Of a stretch of DNA of 64,000 nucleotides, positions 42,021 through 51,575 are shown one piece after another. Both the position numbers and the translations under genes were made by a program. Source of the DNA: Dermatophilaceae bacterium Soc4.6 (lineage in GTDB: Bacteria > Actinomycetota > Actinomycetes > Actinomycetales > Dermatophilaceae); assembly GCA_039889245.1 (NCBI GenBank), contig JAZGVH010000002.1, forward strand, positions 2,852,001 to 2,916,000, written 5' to 3'. Numbering within the stretch: position 1 is the first letter of the stretch; the number at the start of each line of letters is the position of its first letter. Below the pieces are notes generated by a model, which saw only the letters and a list, made by a program, of their open reading frames with translations, had not been told where the DNA came from and searched no databases.

Positions 42021-42809
42021 GTGAGCGACTCACCTGACCCCTGGGGCTCCCGCGCCGTGACCGCGCGGGCAGCCTGCGTGCTCGAGGCGAACGCCGGGCC
42101 GATGACCCTCGACGGCACCAACACCTGGGTGCTGCTCGAGCCAGGGTCTGACCTCGCGGTCGTCGTCGATCCCGGCGAGCTCGACGACCCGCACCTGCAC
42201 GCGGTCGCCGCCGCTGTCGAGGCGCGTGGCGCCCGGGTGGCGCTCGTGCTGCTGACCCACGGGCACCGCGACCACGCCGAGGGGGCCGAGCGCTTCGCCC
42301 AGCTGACCGGGGCGCGCGTGCGCGGCGCCGGGCGGGGTGAGCCCTTCACCGACGGGGAGCGGCTCGACACCGGGGGCCTGACGATCGAGGCGCTCCTCAC
42401 TCCCGGGCACACGAGCGACTCGGTCTCCTTCCTGCTGCCCGACGACCGTGCGCTGCTGACCGGCGACATGGTGCTCGGGCGCGGCACGACCGTGGTGGCC
42501 CACCCGGACGGCGAGCTGGCGGCCTACCTCTCGTCGTTGGCGGTGATGACCGGCCGCACCGACAGCGGCGAGGTGACGACCCTGCTGCCGGGGCACGGGC
42601 CGGTGCGCGACGAGGCCGGGGCGGTGCTCGCGTCCTACCGCCAGCACCGGCTCGAGCGGCTCGAGCAGGTGCGGGCGGCCGTCGCTGCCGGCGCCACCGA
42701 CGCCCACGCGGTCGTCGAGGCGGTGTATGCCGCCGTCCCCCGCGAGGTCTGGCCGGCGGCCGAGCTCAGTGTGCGGGCCCAGCTGGCCTACCTCGGGTCA
42801 CCAGCCTGA
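42021..42809 (+). CDS. MBL-fold metallohydrolase (LACTB2-like)
   Basis: This 262-residue protein has the metallo-beta-lactamase motif LTHGHRDHAEG (HxHxDH), LLTPGHTSDSVSF, LLTGDMVLGRG and LLPGHGPV, in the standard order, plus a C-terminal winged-helix tail (RLEQVRAAVAAGATDAHAVV). This layout is that of LACTB2-like hydrolases, some of which are RNases and some thioesterase-like. GTG 42021 is the start used. Confidence 0.87.
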   Translation: MSDSPDPWGSRAVTARAACVLEANAGPMTLDGTNTWVLLEPGSDLAVVVDPGELDDPHLHAVAAAVEARGARVALVLLTHGHRDHAEGAERFAQLTGARVRGAGRGEPFTDGERLDTGGLTIEALLTPGHTSDSVSFLLPDDRALLTGDMVLGRGTTVVAHPDGELAAYLSSLAVMTGRTDSGEVTTLLPGHGPVRDEAGAVLASYRQHRLERLEQVRAAVAAGATDAHAVVEAVYAAVPREVWPAAELSVRAQLAYLGSPA

Positions 42810-42887
42810 CCGGGAATAGCAGCACTCCTCAGGTCGTTGCGCGCCAGCACGGTTGGCACGGCTGGGGACCGGACGTATCGTCATGAG

Positions 42888-44294
42888 GTGGTCGACACCT
42901 CCAGCACGCACCCGACTCCCGCCACCATCGGTCAGCTGCGCGACAGCGGCTACACCGCCCGCACCGTCAAGGAGGAGATCCGCGCCAACCTCGTGGGGAC
43001 CCTCCGCGCCGGTGGTAACGCCTTCCCCGGCATCGTCGGCTTCGACGACACCGTGCTGCCCGACGTGCAGCGGGCCCTGCTGGCAGGACACGACTTCGTG
43101 CTCCTCGGCGAGCGCGGCCAGGGCAAGACCCGGCTCATGCGCACCATCGTCGGCCTCCTCGACGAGTGGTCGCCCGAGATCGCCGGCTGCGAGATCCACG
43201 ACGAGCCGCTCGGCCCGATCTGCGCGCGCTGCAAGGCGCTCGTGGCCTCCGACGGCGACGACGTGCCCGTCGTGTGGCGCCACCGCGACGAGCGCTACAC
43301 CGAGAAGCTCGCGACCCCCGACACCTCCGTCGGCGACCTTGTCGGTGACGTCGACCCCACGAAGGTCGCCGAGGGCCGCACCCTGGGCGACCCCGAGACG
43401 ATCCACTACGGCCTGCTCCCGCGCGGCCACCGGGGCGTCTTCGCCCTCAACGAGCTGCCCGACCTCGCCGAGCGCATCCAGGTCGCCCTCTTCAACGTGC
43501 TGGAGGAGCGCGACATCCAGGTGCGCGGGTATGCCGTGCGGCTGCCCCTCGACATGCTCGTCGTCGCCTCGGCCAACCCCGAGGACTACACCAACCGCGG
43601 GCGCATCATCACGCCGCTGAAGGACCGCTTCGGTGCTGAGGTGCGCACGCACTACCTCGACGACCTCGAGCAGGAGATCGCGCTCATCCGCCAGGAGGCC
43701 GACCTGGTCGCCCTGGTGCCGGCCCACGTGGTCGAGGTCATCGCCCGGCTCGTGCACCAGCTGCGGGGGTCGTCGTCGATCGACCAGCGCTCGGGCGTGT
43801 CGGCCCGCTTCGCGATCGCCGCCGCCGAGGCCACCGCGGCCAGTGCCCTGCGCCGCTCAGCCATGACGGGGGAGGCCGACGCCGTGGCGCGTATCGGCGA
43901 CCTCGGTGACGTGCTGCCGACCCTGCGTGGCAAGGTCGAGTTCGAGATGGGCGAGGAGGGGCGCGAGCTCGAGGTCGTCGGGCACCTGCTGCGGCTGGCC
44001 ACGGCCGGCACCTTCCGCGCGCGGATCGGCAGCGCCGACCTCGCCGGCTTCACCGCGCACTTCGAGGACGGCTCGACCGTCGAGACCGGCGACCTCGTGC
44101 CCGCCGCCACCGTGCTCGAGCAGATCGGCACGACGCCCGGTCTGGCGCTCGTGCTCGAGCGACTGGGGGTCGACGAGGAGACGGTCTCACCCGGGCAGGT
44201 CGCCGCAGCAGTGGAGTTCGTGCTCGAGGGTCTGCACCTGACCCGCCGGCTGTCCAAGGTCGAGGCCGACGGCCAGACGATCTACGGGAGCTGA
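42888..44294 (+). CDS. MoxR/Mg-chelatase-like AAA+ ATPase
   Basis: This 468-residue ATPase has Walker A LLGERGQGKTRLMR near residue 70, HRGVFALNELPDLAERIQ (Walker B region), VVASANPEDYTNRG (sensor 1) and an arginine-finger segment. A Cys pair ICARCKAL lies in an insert after Walker A. GTG 42888 was chosen. The gene is four bases from a VWA-domain gene, forming the classic MoxR-VWA chelatase-like pair that remodels or inserts metals in a partner protein. The partner here is unknown. Confidence 0.88.
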   Translation: MVDTSSTHPTPATIGQLRDSGYTARTVKEEIRANLVGTLRAGGNAFPGIVGFDDTVLPDVQRALLAGHDFVLLGERGQGKTRLMRTIVGLLDEWSPEIAGCEIHDEPLGPICARCKALVASDGDDVPVVWRHRDERYTEKLATPDTSVGDLVGDVDPTKVAEGRTLGDPETIHYGLLPRGHRGVFALNELPDLAERIQVALFNVLEERDIQVRGYAVRLPLDMLVVASANPEDYTNRGRIITPLKDRFGAEVRTHYLDDLEQEIALIRQEADLVALVPAHVVEVIARLVHQLRGSSSIDQRSGVSARFAIAAAEATAASALRRSAMTGEADAVARIGDLGDVLPTLRGKVEFEMGEEGRELEVVGHLLRLATAGTFRARIGSADLAGFTAHFEDGSTVETGDLVPAATVLEQIGTTPGLALVLERLGVDEETVSPGQVAAAVEFVLEGLHLTRRLSKVEADGQTIYGS

Positions 44295-44298
44295 CCCG

Positions 44299-46332
44299 AT
44301 GAGCCCGTCGCGACGCGGTCGCTACCGCTACGGCTCCTGGGACGGCGGGGCCGACCCGCTGGCCCCGCCCTTCGACGTGCGCGCCGCAGTCGACGAGCTC
44401 GGCCAGGACGTCATGGCGGGCTCGTCGATGCGCGAGGCGATGGAACGCTTGCTGCAGAGGGGAGTCGGCGAGCGGCCGGGCCTCGACGAGCTGCGCCGCC
44501 AGCTGGCCAAGCGGCGTCGCGAGGTCGAGCGGCGGGGTGACCTCGGCGGCACGATGAAGCAGGTGCGCGAGGAGCTGGACCGCGGCATCCGGGCCGAGCA
44601 GGAGTTCCTGGCCGGCAAGGACGGTGACGACGCCCGCTTCAAGGAGATGGAGCTCGACACCCTGCCGGACGAGACGGCCGGGATGATGAAGGCCCTCAGC
44701 GACTACCAGTGGGCCAGCGCCGAGGGTCAGGAGGCGTACCAGCGCGCGATGGACCTGCTGCGGAACGAGGTGCTCGACGCACAGTTCGAGGGGATGAAGC
44801 AGGCGCTGTCGGGGCAGGACCCGGCCGCGATGCAGGCGGTCAAGGACATGATGGCCGACCTCAACCAGCTGCTCACCGCCCACTCGCGCGGCGACGACAC
44901 ACCGGAGCAGTTCGCCGACTTCATGGCCAGGCACGGTGACTTCTTCCCCGACGACCCGCAGGACGTCGACGAGCTCATCGACTCACTTGCCCGACGTCAG
45001 GCGGCCGCGCAGCGGATGATGGAGTCGCTGTCTGCGCAGCAGCGCGACGAGCTCGCCCAGCTGATGCAGCAGGCCCTGCAGGACGCCGGTCTCGAGGCCG
45101 AGATGGGCGCCCTGTCGGACAACCTGCGGGCGCTGCGGCCGGGGATGTTCACCGGGCGCGGACGGCCCGGCCAGATCCGCGGCGGGCAGCCGCTCGGGCT
45201 CTCCGACGCCGTCGGCGCGGTGGCCGACCTCGCCGACATCGAGGCGCTGGAGTCGCAGCTGTCCCACGCCGGAGGCCCGGGCTCGCTCGACGACCTCGAC
45301 GTCGACGCCCTCGAGCGGCAGCTGCCCCAGGCGACCGTGCGCGACGTCGCCGCGCTGCGCGACCTGCAGCGCGAGCTCGAGCGGCAGGGCTACCTGCAGC
45401 AGGGCGACGACGGGCTGACGCTCACCCCGAAGGCGTTGCGGCGCATCGGTGAGACGGCGCTCAAGCAGATCTTCGCGCACCTCGAGGCCGGCGGCTCGGG
45501 AGCACACCAGGACCCGCACTCCGGGGCGGCCGAGGAGCGCACCGGCGCCTTCCTGCCGTGGACCTTCGGTGACGAGCGGCCCATCGACGCGGTGCGCACG
45601 GTGCAGAACGCCGTGCTGCGCTCCGCCGGTGGGGGCGCGAGGGGTGCCACTGGTGCCGCGGGTGCGCTGGGTGCACTGCGGCCTACGGGCGTGCGGCTCG
45701 ACGTCGAGGACTTCGCCGTCGCCGAGACCACCCGGCGCTCGGGCGCGGCCGTGGCCCTGTGCGTCGACCTCAGCTTCTCGATGATCCAGGAGGACCGCTG
45801 GGGGCCGATGAAGCAGACCGCCCTCGCGCTCGCGCACCTGATCTCGACCCGCTATCGGCAGGACGCCCTGCAGATCATCGGCTTCAACCGGGTGGCGCGG
45901 CCGCTGACCGCGATGCAGCTCGCGCAGGTCGAGCCCGAGTGGATCCAGGGCACCAACCTGCACCACGCGCTGATGCTCGCCGGGCGGCACGTGCGCCGGC
46001 ACCCCGAGCTGGAGCCCGTCGTGCTGGTCGTGACCGACGGCGAGCCCACGGCCCACCTGGAGTCGGACGGGTCACCGGTGTTCCACTGGCCCACCACCCC
46101 GCAGACCGTGCGCGCCACCGTGGCCGAGGTCGACGCGATGACCCGCTTCGGCGCTGCGCTGAACTTCTTCCTGCTCGGCGACGACCCGGGTCTGGCCCGG
46201 TTCGTCGACTCGGTGGCGCGACGCAACGGGGGTCGGGTCTTCACCCCCGAGCTGGGAGATCTCGGGTCCTACGTCGTCGCCGACTACCTCAAGGCGCGGG
46301 CCGGCGGCCGTCGGGGTGCCCGTTCGGCGTAG
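44299..46332 (+). CDS. VWA-domain protein partner of the MoxR-like ATPase
   Basis: This 677-residue protein has a long helical, charged N-terminal part (about 1-450) and a C-terminal von Willebrand A domain with the MIDAS motif VALCVDLSFSMIQED (DxSxS variant D-L-S-F-S), a Thr in GTNLHHALMLA and the Asp in VVLVVTDGEPTAH. It should form a chelatase-like complex with the AAA+ ATPase. A low-complexity Gly-Ala-Arg stretch lies just before the VWA domain. The gene is followed by an inverted-repeat array. Confidence 0.87.
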   Translation: MSPSRRGRYRYGSWDGGADPLAPPFDVRAAVDELGQDVMAGSSMREAMERLLQRGVGERPGLDELRRQLAKRRREVERRGDLGGTMKQVREELDRGIRAEQEFLAGKDGDDARFKEMELDTLPDETAGMMKALSDYQWASAEGQEAYQRAMDLLRNEVLDAQFEGMKQALSGQDPAAMQAVKDMMADLNQLLTAHSRGDDTPEQFADFMARHGDFFPDDPQDVDELIDSLARRQAAAQRMMESLSAQQRDELAQLMQQALQDAGLEAEMGALSDNLRALRPGMFTGRGRPGQIRGGQPLGLSDAVGAVADLADIEALESQLSHAGGPGSLDDLDVDALERQLPQATVRDVAALRDLQRELERQGYLQQGDDGLTLTPKALRRIGETALKQIFAHLEAGGSGAHQDPHSGAAEERTGAFLPWTFGDERPIDAVRTVQNAVLRSAGGGARGATGAAGALGALRPTGVRLDVEDFAVAETTRRSGAAVALCVDLSFSMIQEDRWGPMKQTALALAHLISTRYRQDALQIIGFNRVARPLTAMQLAQVEPEWIQGTNLHHALMLAGRHVRRHPELEPVVLVVTDGEPTAHLESDGSPVFHWPTTPQTVRATVAEVDAMTRFGAALNFFLLGDDPGLARFVDSVARRNGGRVFTPELGDLGSYVVADYLKARAGGRRGARSA

Positions 46333-46353
46333 GTGTTCGGGTGCGGGCGCTGG

Positions 46354-46509
46354 GCGTTTTACCCCGTTGCGTAGGGGGGTAGAACGTCGCTGTTAAGAGC
46401 GAGGTTCTACCCCGGAACAGCGGGGTAGAAGGTCGCGTCCCCGACTCCGGGGTAGAACCTCGCCGTATGGAGCGACGTTTCACCCCGTTGCGCAGCGGGG
46501 TAAAACGCC
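46354..46509. repeat. Array of short inverted repeats (GCGAsGTTyyACCCCG)
   Basis: Seven copies or half-copies of a 12-16 base motif alternate in orientation in 156 bases. GCGTTTTACCCC is at 46354 with GGGGTAGAACGTCGC at 46376. GCGAGGTTCTACCCCG (46399-46414) is followed by CGGGGTAGAAGGTCGC (46421-46436) and then CGGGGTAGAACCTCGC (46448-46463), the exact reverse complement of the first arm. GCGACGTTTCACCCCG (46472-46487) pairs with CGGGGTAAAACG (46496). Adjacent pairs fold as hairpins with 6-10 base loops. The array fills the convergent gap between the VWA and crp genes and may end transcription both ways, but the repeat number exceeds what a terminator needs. Confidence 0.8.
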
Positions 46510-46528
46510 ACCCCCGGGAGAGCGACGC

Positions 46529-47206
46529 TCAGCGGGCCCGACGCTGCAGCCGCTCGACGTCCATCAGCAGCACGGCGCGCGCCTCGAGGCGCAGCCACCC
46601 GCGGCTGGCGAAGTCGGCGAGGGCCTTGTTGACCGTCTCGCGGGACGCCCCGACCAGCTGGGCCAGCTCCTCCTGGGTGAGGTCGTGGCTGACCATGACG
46701 CCGTTCTCGACCGGCCGGCCGAAGCGGGTCGCCAGGTCGAGCAGGGCCTTGGCCACGCGGCCGGGCACGTCGGTGAAGACGAGGTCGGCCAGGTGCTCGT
46801 TGGTGCGCCGCAGCCGCTGGGCGAGGGCCGCGAGCAGCGCCTTGCTCACCTCGGGGCGACCGCTGAGCAGGCCGGTGAGCGACTCGTTGCCGAGCCCCAT
46901 CAGCTGCACCTCGGCGACGGCGGTGGCGGTCATCGTGCGCGGGCCCGGGTCGAAGAGGCTGAGCTCGCCGAACATCTCGCCCGGCCCGAGGATGGCGATG
47001 AGGTTCTCCCGGCCGTCGGGGCTGGTGCGGCCGAGCTTGACCTTGCCCTCGCCGATCACGTAGAGCGTGTCCCCGGGGTCGCCCTCGCGGAAGAGCACGT
47101 CGCCGCGCTCCATCCGCACGGTGCTCATCCCGGAGAGCAGGGCCGAGCCCGCCTCGTCGTCGAGGGCAGCAAACAGCGGCGCTCGCCGCACGACGTCATG
47201 GTCCAC
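46529..47206 (-). CDS. crp: Crp/Fnr-family regulator (GlxR/Rv3676-like)
   Basis: This 225-residue protein has a cyclic-nucleotide-binding domain with GDVLFREGDPGDTLYVIGEG and MFGELSLFDPGPRTMTAT (cAMP pocket), a dimer helix, then ADLVFTDVPGRVAKALLDLA and the helix-turn-helix LTQEELAQLVGASRETVNKA. This closely follows actinobacterial GlxR/Crp proteins in length and motifs. GTG 47206 is the best start. It is divergent from nth, a conserved neighbour. It should control carbon and energy genes, possibly including acsA and actP in this window. Confidence 0.93.
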   Translation of the reverse strand: MDHDVVRRAPLFAALDDEAGSALLSGMSTVRMERGDVLFREGDPGDTLYVIGEGKVKLGRTSPDGRENLIAILGPGEMFGELSLFDPGPRTMTATAVAEVQLMGLGNESLTGLLSGRPEVSKALLAALAQRLRRTNEHLADLVFTDVPGRVAKALLDLATRFGRPVENGVMVSHDLTQEELAQLVGASRETVNKALADFASRGWLRLEARAVLLMDVERLQRRAR

Positions 47207-47287
47207 GGCGCTCAGTGTGCCATGAGGCGTCCCGCCGGTGCCGCAGGCGTGACGGGACCTCGGAGGCAACCGCCGTAGGCTGACCCG

Positions 47288-48133
47288 GTGCCGACCCCCT
47301 CCCCGCGCCGACGCCGCCCGGCGACGCCCGACGCCCCGGCCCCGGCGGAGGAGTCCCCGCTCGCCCGCAAGCGCCGCGCCCGGCGGATCGTGGGTACGCT
47401 CCACGCCCACTACCCCTACGCCCACTGCGAGCTCGACTTCAGCACCCCGCTCGAGCTGCTGGTGGCGACCATCCTCTCGGCGCAGACCACCGACGCGCGG
47501 GTCAACCTCGTCACCCCGACCCTCTTCGCGCGCTACCGCACGGCCGCCGACTACGCCGCGGCCGACCGCACCGAGCTCGAGACGATCGTGGCCTCCACCG
47601 GCTTCTTCCGCGCCAAGACCGACTCGCTGCTCAAGCTGGGGGCGGCGCTGCTCGAGCGCTTCGACGGCGAGGTGCCCGGCCGGCTGGCCGACCTCGTCAC
47701 CCTGCCCGGTGTCGGCCGCAAGACCGCCAACGTCGTGCTCGGCGACGCCTTCGGGGTGCCCGGCATCACGGTGGACACCCACGTCGGGCGCCTGGCCCGC
47801 CGCCTCGGGCTCACCGACCTCGACGACCCGGTCAAGGTCGAGCAGGCCCTCGGAGACCTCATCCCGAGGGCCGACTGGACGATGATGTCCCACGTCATGA
47901 TCTTCCACGGCCGCCGCACCTGCCACGCCAGGAAGCCGGCCTGCGGGGCCTGCCCGGTCGCGCGCCTGTGCCCGTCCTCCGCCGTCGGCGAGACCGACCC
48001 CGACCGGGCCGCGCGGCTGCTCGCCTACGAGCTGGCCCCCGGCCGCGAGGACGAGCGGGCGGCCCTCGTCGCTGCCGCTCAGGCCCAGCCAGCTCACCCG
48101 GCTCACCCGGCTCCGGCGGGGGCCACAGGGTGA
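47288..48133 (+). CDS. nth: Endonuclease III (DNA glycosylase/AP lyase)
   Basis: This 281-residue HhH-GPD enzyme has [18 protein letters not shown] (helix-hairpin-helix with the catalytic Lys), [14 protein letters not shown] (catalytic Asp) and a C-terminal [4Fe-4S] cluster [17 protein letters not shown]. The N-terminal 35 residues are basic and Pro-rich, an extension common in actinobacteria. It removes oxidised pyrimidines from DNA. GTG 47288. The stop overlaps the next gene start (GTGA). Confidence 0.95.
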   Translation: MPTPSPRRRRPATPDAPAPAEESPLARKRRARRIVGTLHAHYPYAHCELDFSTPLELLVATILSAQTTDARVNLVTPTLFARYRTAADYAAADRTELETIVASTGFFRAKTDSLLKLGAALLERFDGEVPGRLADLVTLPGVGRKTANVVLGDAFGVPGITVDTHVGRLARRLGLTDLDDPVKVEQALGDLIPRADWTMMSHVMIFHGRRTCHARKPACGACPVARLCPSSAVGETDPDRAARLLAYELAPGREDERAALVAAAQAQPAHPAHPAPAGATG

Positions 48134-48858
48134 GCCCCACCCCCACGCTGGCCCGCCACGGCGAGTCCCTCCGGCCGTATGCCGCGCCCCCCGGTGCCCC
48201 ACCCCTCGCGCACCCCGCCTACCTCGACACCCTGATGGCCGCCGCCGCGCAGGTCGACCCGGAGTTCTTCAGCCGCTTCCTGCCGCCCGACGACGACGAC
48301 GGCCTGCGCCAGTCGTCGGTGCTGCTGCTCTTCGGCCCGGACGCCGACGGGGTCGACAGCGTGCTGCTCACCGAGCGCAGTCACACCATGCGCTCCCACC
48401 CCGGTCAGATCTCGCTGCCGGGCGGAGGCGCCGACCCCGTCGACACGGACGTCGTGGCGACTGCGCTCCGCGAGGCCTACGAGGAGGTGCTGCTCGACCC
48501 GGCGGGGGTGGAGGTGCTCGGCACCCTGCCGGCGCTCTTCCTCCCGCCCTCGGGCCACGTCGTGACGACCGTCGTCGGGTGGTGGCGCGAGCCCTCACCG
48601 GTCGGCGTCGGCGACCCCGGCGAGGTCGCGACCGTCATCCTCGCCCCGGTGAGCCACCTCACCGACCCGGCCGTGCGGCACACGGTCGTCCACCCGTCGG
48701 GCTACAGCGGGCCGGCGGTCGACCTCGGCGACGACCTGCTCCTGTGGGGCTTCACCGCGGGGCTGGTGACCAAGGCCCTCACCCTCGCCGGGCTCGAGCG
48801 GCCCTGGGACCGCGGTGACACCCGCCCCCTGCCCGACCGATTCACTTGGAGGCGCTGA
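48130..48858 (+). CDS. NUDIX hydrolase, CoA-pyrophosphatase-like
   Basis: This 242-residue protein has [20 protein letters not shown] followed by [14 protein letters not shown], the NUDIX box of the NudL/CoAse group (with GGxxxxxD in the first half). [10 protein letters not shown] is typical of CoA pyrophosphatases. It is coupled with nth upstream and with the MarP-like gene downstream (TGATG), forming a three-gene operon conserved in actinobacteria. Confidence 0.88.
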   Translation: MSPTPTLARHGESLRPYAAPPGAPPLAHPAYLDTLMAAAAQVDPEFFSRFLPPDDDDGLRQSSVLLLFGPDADGVDSVLLTERSHTMRSHPGQISLPGGGADPVDTDVVATALREAYEEVLLDPAGVEVLGTLPALFLPPSGHVVTTVVGWWREPSPVGVGDPGEVATVILAPVSHLTDPAVRHTVVHPSGYSGPAVDLGDDLLLWGFTAGLVTKALTLAGLERPWDRGDTRPLPDRFTWRR

Positions 48859-50066
48859 TGACCGGCGGCACGCTGATCGACATCGTCCTGGCTCTCGGGC
48901 TGCTGGCCTACGCCGTCAACGGCTGGCGGCAGGGCCTGGTCGTGAGCGCGCTGTCACTGCTGGGCTTCCTCGGTTTCGGGGCGCTCGCGCTGTGGCTGCT
49001 GCCGCCGCTGCTGCAGCAGTCGACCTGGGTGCAGGAGCACGAGGTCGTGCGGGTCGTCGCGCTCGTGGTGGGGGTCTTCGTCATCGCCTCGGTCGGGCAG
49101 GGCGTGATGGTGCAGCTGGGCGCCCGGGTGCGCTCGCGGGTGCGGTGGAAGTCGGTCAAGACCCTCGACTCGATGCTGGGCGCCCTGGCGGTCGTGTCGG
49201 CGGTCGCGGTGCTGCTGTGGTTCGTCGCCGGCGCGCTGCGCCCGGCCGCCCCCGCCCCCTTGGCCCGGGCCATCGGCGAGTCGCGGGTGCTGGGGGCCAT
49301 CGACCGCATCGTGCCCCCCCAGACCGGGCGCCTCTTCGCCGGCTTCCGCTCGACGCTCGACAGCAGCGGCTTCCCCCGGGTCTTCGACGGCCTCTCGCCC
49401 GAGCCGATCGCTCCGGTGCAGCCGCCCGACGCGACCGCGGGGGCGACCCCCGCGGTGCGCGCGGCATCGGCCTCGGTCGTCAAGATCACCGGGGTCGCCC
49501 AGGCCTGCAGCCGCGGCCAGGAGGGCAGCGGCTGGGTCGCCGCCGCCGGGCGGGTCGTCACCAACGCCCACGTCGTCGCCGGTATGCAGGCACCCTCGGT
49601 CAAGATCGGCGGTGTCGGACGCGCGTATGCCGCGACCGTCGTCGTCTTCGACGCCCAGCGCGACCTCGCGGTGCTCGCGGTGCCGGGGCTTCCGGCTCCG
49701 GCGCTCGCCCTCGGCAGCGACCTCGACGGCGGCGCCACGGCCGTGGTCGCCGGATTCCCCCTCGACGGGCCCTACCGGCTCGACTCCGCCCGTGTGCGGC
49801 GAGTGCTCGATGCTCGCGGCTCCGACATCTACGGCCAGCCCGGCATCGACCGCGAGATCTACTCTCTGTATGCCCGGGTCGAGCCCGGCAACAGCGGGGG
49901 GCCACTGCTGTCGACCTCGGGCCGGGTCGTCGGCATCGTCTTCGCCAAGTCGCTCGACGACGACACGACCGGCTACGCGCTCACCCTCGCGGAGGCCCAG
50001 CCCGTCCTGTCCCGGGCCGCGACGGCGCAGCAGCCCGTGTCGACCGGGTCCTGCGCCGCGGGCTGA
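48858..50066 (+). CDS. marP: MarP-like membrane serine protease
   Basis: This 402-residue protein has four N-terminal membrane segments of the CvpA/colicin V type (about 5-125) and a periplasmic trypsin-like protease domain with the triad His in VVTNAHVVAG, Asp in QRDLAVLAVP and Ser in EPGNSGGPLLS. This arrangement is that of mycobacterial MarP (acid-resistance protease). Cys residues at ACSRG and at GSCAAG could form the regulatory disulfide. ATG 48858 overlaps the NUDIX stop. Confidence 0.9.
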   Translation: MTGGTLIDIVLALGLLAYAVNGWRQGLVVSALSLLGFLGFGALALWLLPPLLQQSTWVQEHEVVRVVALVVGVFVIASVGQGVMVQLGARVRSRVRWKSVKTLDSMLGALAVVSAVAVLLWFVAGALRPAAPAPLARAIGESRVLGAIDRIVPPQTGRLFAGFRSTLDSSGFPRVFDGLSPEPIAPVQPPDATAGATPAVRAASASVVKITGVAQACSRGQEGSGWVAAAGRVVTNAHVVAGMQAPSVKIGGVGRAYAATVVVFDAQRDLAVLAVPGLPAPALALGSDLDGGATAVVAGFPLDGPYRLDSARVRRVLDARGSDIYGQPGIDREIYSLYARVEPGNSGGPLLSTSGRVVGIVFAKSLDDDTTGYALTLAEAQPVLSRAATAQQPVSTGSCAAG

Positions 50067-50078
50067 CGGACCGACCCG

Positions 50079-51008
50079 TCAGGGCTCGAGTCGGCGCAGC
50101 CAGTCGACCAGCAGCTGCGAGACCTGGGCCGGTGCCTCCTCGCTGAGGAAGTGCCCGGCCCCGGCGATCAGGTGCTCCTCGTAGGCGCCGGCGGCGTAGC
50201 GGCGGGAGCGGCGGTGGGTGGCCCGGGCGACGACGCAGCCGTCGTCGCGGCCCTGCAGCAGCAGCACCGGCACGTCGACCGGGGGCTTGATGCGGCGGTT
50301 GAACAACGGCCCGTCCTGGCGCAGCTGGCTGCGACCGAACCAGCGGTAGTGCTCGGCCGCGGAGTGGGCGACGAAGGGCAGGGCCATCGCGTCGGCATAC
50401 CGCTGCACGTCGTCGGTGGTGGGGAAGTCGCTGCTCGGCGAGGCCCAGGAGCGCAGCAGACCCTCGACGTAGGCGTGGTCGCGGGTCATCTCGCGCTCCG
50501 GCCCGAAGGGCCGCTGCAGGGCCAGGACGTAGCCGCTGGCCCGGCGCTGGCGCGGGTCGAGGAAGGAGGCCCGACGGATCACGCGCGGATGGGGCATCGA
50601 CAGCGCGCCCACCGCACGGGCCACCCCGGGCTGCAGGGTCGGCATCGTCCACGCGATGAAGGCGCCGAGGCCCTGCCCCACGACGACGGCCTCCTCCTCC
50701 CCGAGGGCGCGCACGACCCTCGCCGCGTCGGCCGCACCGGCGTAGGTGGCGTAGCCGCGTGGCGGCTTGTCCGAGGCCCCGAAGCCGCGCAGGTCCATCG
50801 CGGCGGCGCGGAAGCCGGCATCGGCGAGGGCCGTCAGCTGGTGGCGCCACGCATACCAGAACTGCGGGAAGTCGTGCAGCAGCAGCACGAGCGGGCCCTC
50901 GCCGATCTCGGCGACGTGGAAGCGGGTGCCGCCAGCGGAGACGAAACGGTGCTGCCAGGGGCCGGGCAGCAGGACGGAGGCGGCGTCGTTGCTGCCCGAG
51001 ACGCTCAT
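50079..51008 (-). CDS. Alpha/beta hydrolase, epoxide-hydrolase-like, nucleophile missing
   Basis: This 309-residue protein has LLLHDFPQFWYAWRHQ (oxyanion HGxP region in the form HDFPQFW), MDLRGFGASDKP and, near the end, IAGAGHFLSEEAP (catalytic His). The nucleophile elbow reads VVVGQGLGAFIAW, so the usual GHDWGG/GxSxG has Gly113 in place of Asp or Ser. By pattern it belongs with epoxide hydrolases and dehalogenases, but it may be inactive as such. Its end faces the MarP-like gene 12 bases away. Confidence 0.8.
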   Translation of the reverse strand: MSVSGSNDAASVLLPGPWQHRFVSAGGTRFHVAEIGEGPLVLLLHDFPQFWYAWRHQLTALADAGFRAAAMDLRGFGASDKPPRGYATYAGAADAARVVRALGEEEAVVVGQGLGAFIAWTMPTLQPGVARAVGALSMPHPRVIRRASFLDPRQRRASGYVLALQRPFGPEREMTRDHAYVEGLLRSWASPSSDFPTTDDVQRYADAMALPFVAHSAAEHYRWFGRSQLRQDGPLFNRRIKPPVDVPVLLLQGRDDGCVVARATHRRSRRYAAGAYEEHLIAGAGHFLSEEAPAQVSQLLVDWLRRLEP

Positions 51009-51059
51009 GGGCAGCTCACGCGCGACTCGCCAGCGACCCGTGAGCGACCCGGACGGGGC

Positions 51060-51566
51060 TCAGGCGCCACCCGCGCCGTTGCGCGGCTGCAGGGCGACCT
51101 CGCTGCGCGACGGGGGCAGGGCCGCCGCGTGCTCGACGCCCGAGCGCTGGGCGCTCTTGAGGGCCTCGACCGTCTGGCCGACGCCGGCGATGGCCTTCTC
51201 GGGCTTGGGGTTGACCTGCTTGAGCGCGCGGATGCCGAGGGCGGCCGCGATGCCGGCGACGAGCAGCAGCGCCACGGCCACGATGAGGAAGGCGAGCCAG
51301 GTCTCGACCACGAGGGCGAGGGCCCAGGCGGCCGCGGTGAGCAGGAAGCCCAGCGCGAAGAGCGCGAAGAAGCCCGCGACCGCGAGCAGCGGGGCGCCGG
51401 TCTTGAGATGGGCCAGCCCGTCGGTCACCTCGAGCTTGGCCAGCGCGATCTCCTGCGCGACGAGGCTGCGCAGGTCTTGGGTGGTCTGCGCCACCAGCTG
51501 ACCGATGCTGCGCTGGTTGGGCTCGGTGCGGTCGTTGCCCGGGACGGTCTGCTGGTCGGTGCTCAC
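51060..51566 (-). CDS. Phage-holin-3-6-like membrane protein
   Basis: This 168-residue protein has an N-terminal helix (QRSIGQLVAQTTQDLRSLVA, then QEIALAKLEV), two membrane segments (APLLAVAGFFALFALGFLLT and LAFLIVAVALLLVAGIAAAL) and a polar tail. This is the 'actinobacterial holin-X, superfamily III' pattern. Despite the name these are chromosomal proteins common in actinobacteria, and no phage genes are near. The function is unknown. It lies just downstream of nhaA in the same direction. Confidence 0.82.
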   Translation of the reverse strand: MSTDQQTVPGNDRTEPNQRSIGQLVAQTTQDLRSLVAQEIALAKLEVTDGLAHLKTGAPLLAVAGFFALFALGFLLTAAAWALALVVETWLAFLIVAVALLLVAGIAAALGIRALKQVNPKPEKAIAGVGQTVEALKSAQRSGVEHAAALPPSRSEVALQPRNGAGGA

Positions 51567-51575
51567 CGGGCGAGC

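Noticed and set aside
51060-51566. Prophage, suggested by the holin-like protein
   Set aside because: No other phage genes are near; this membrane protein family is chromosomal in most actinobacteria.
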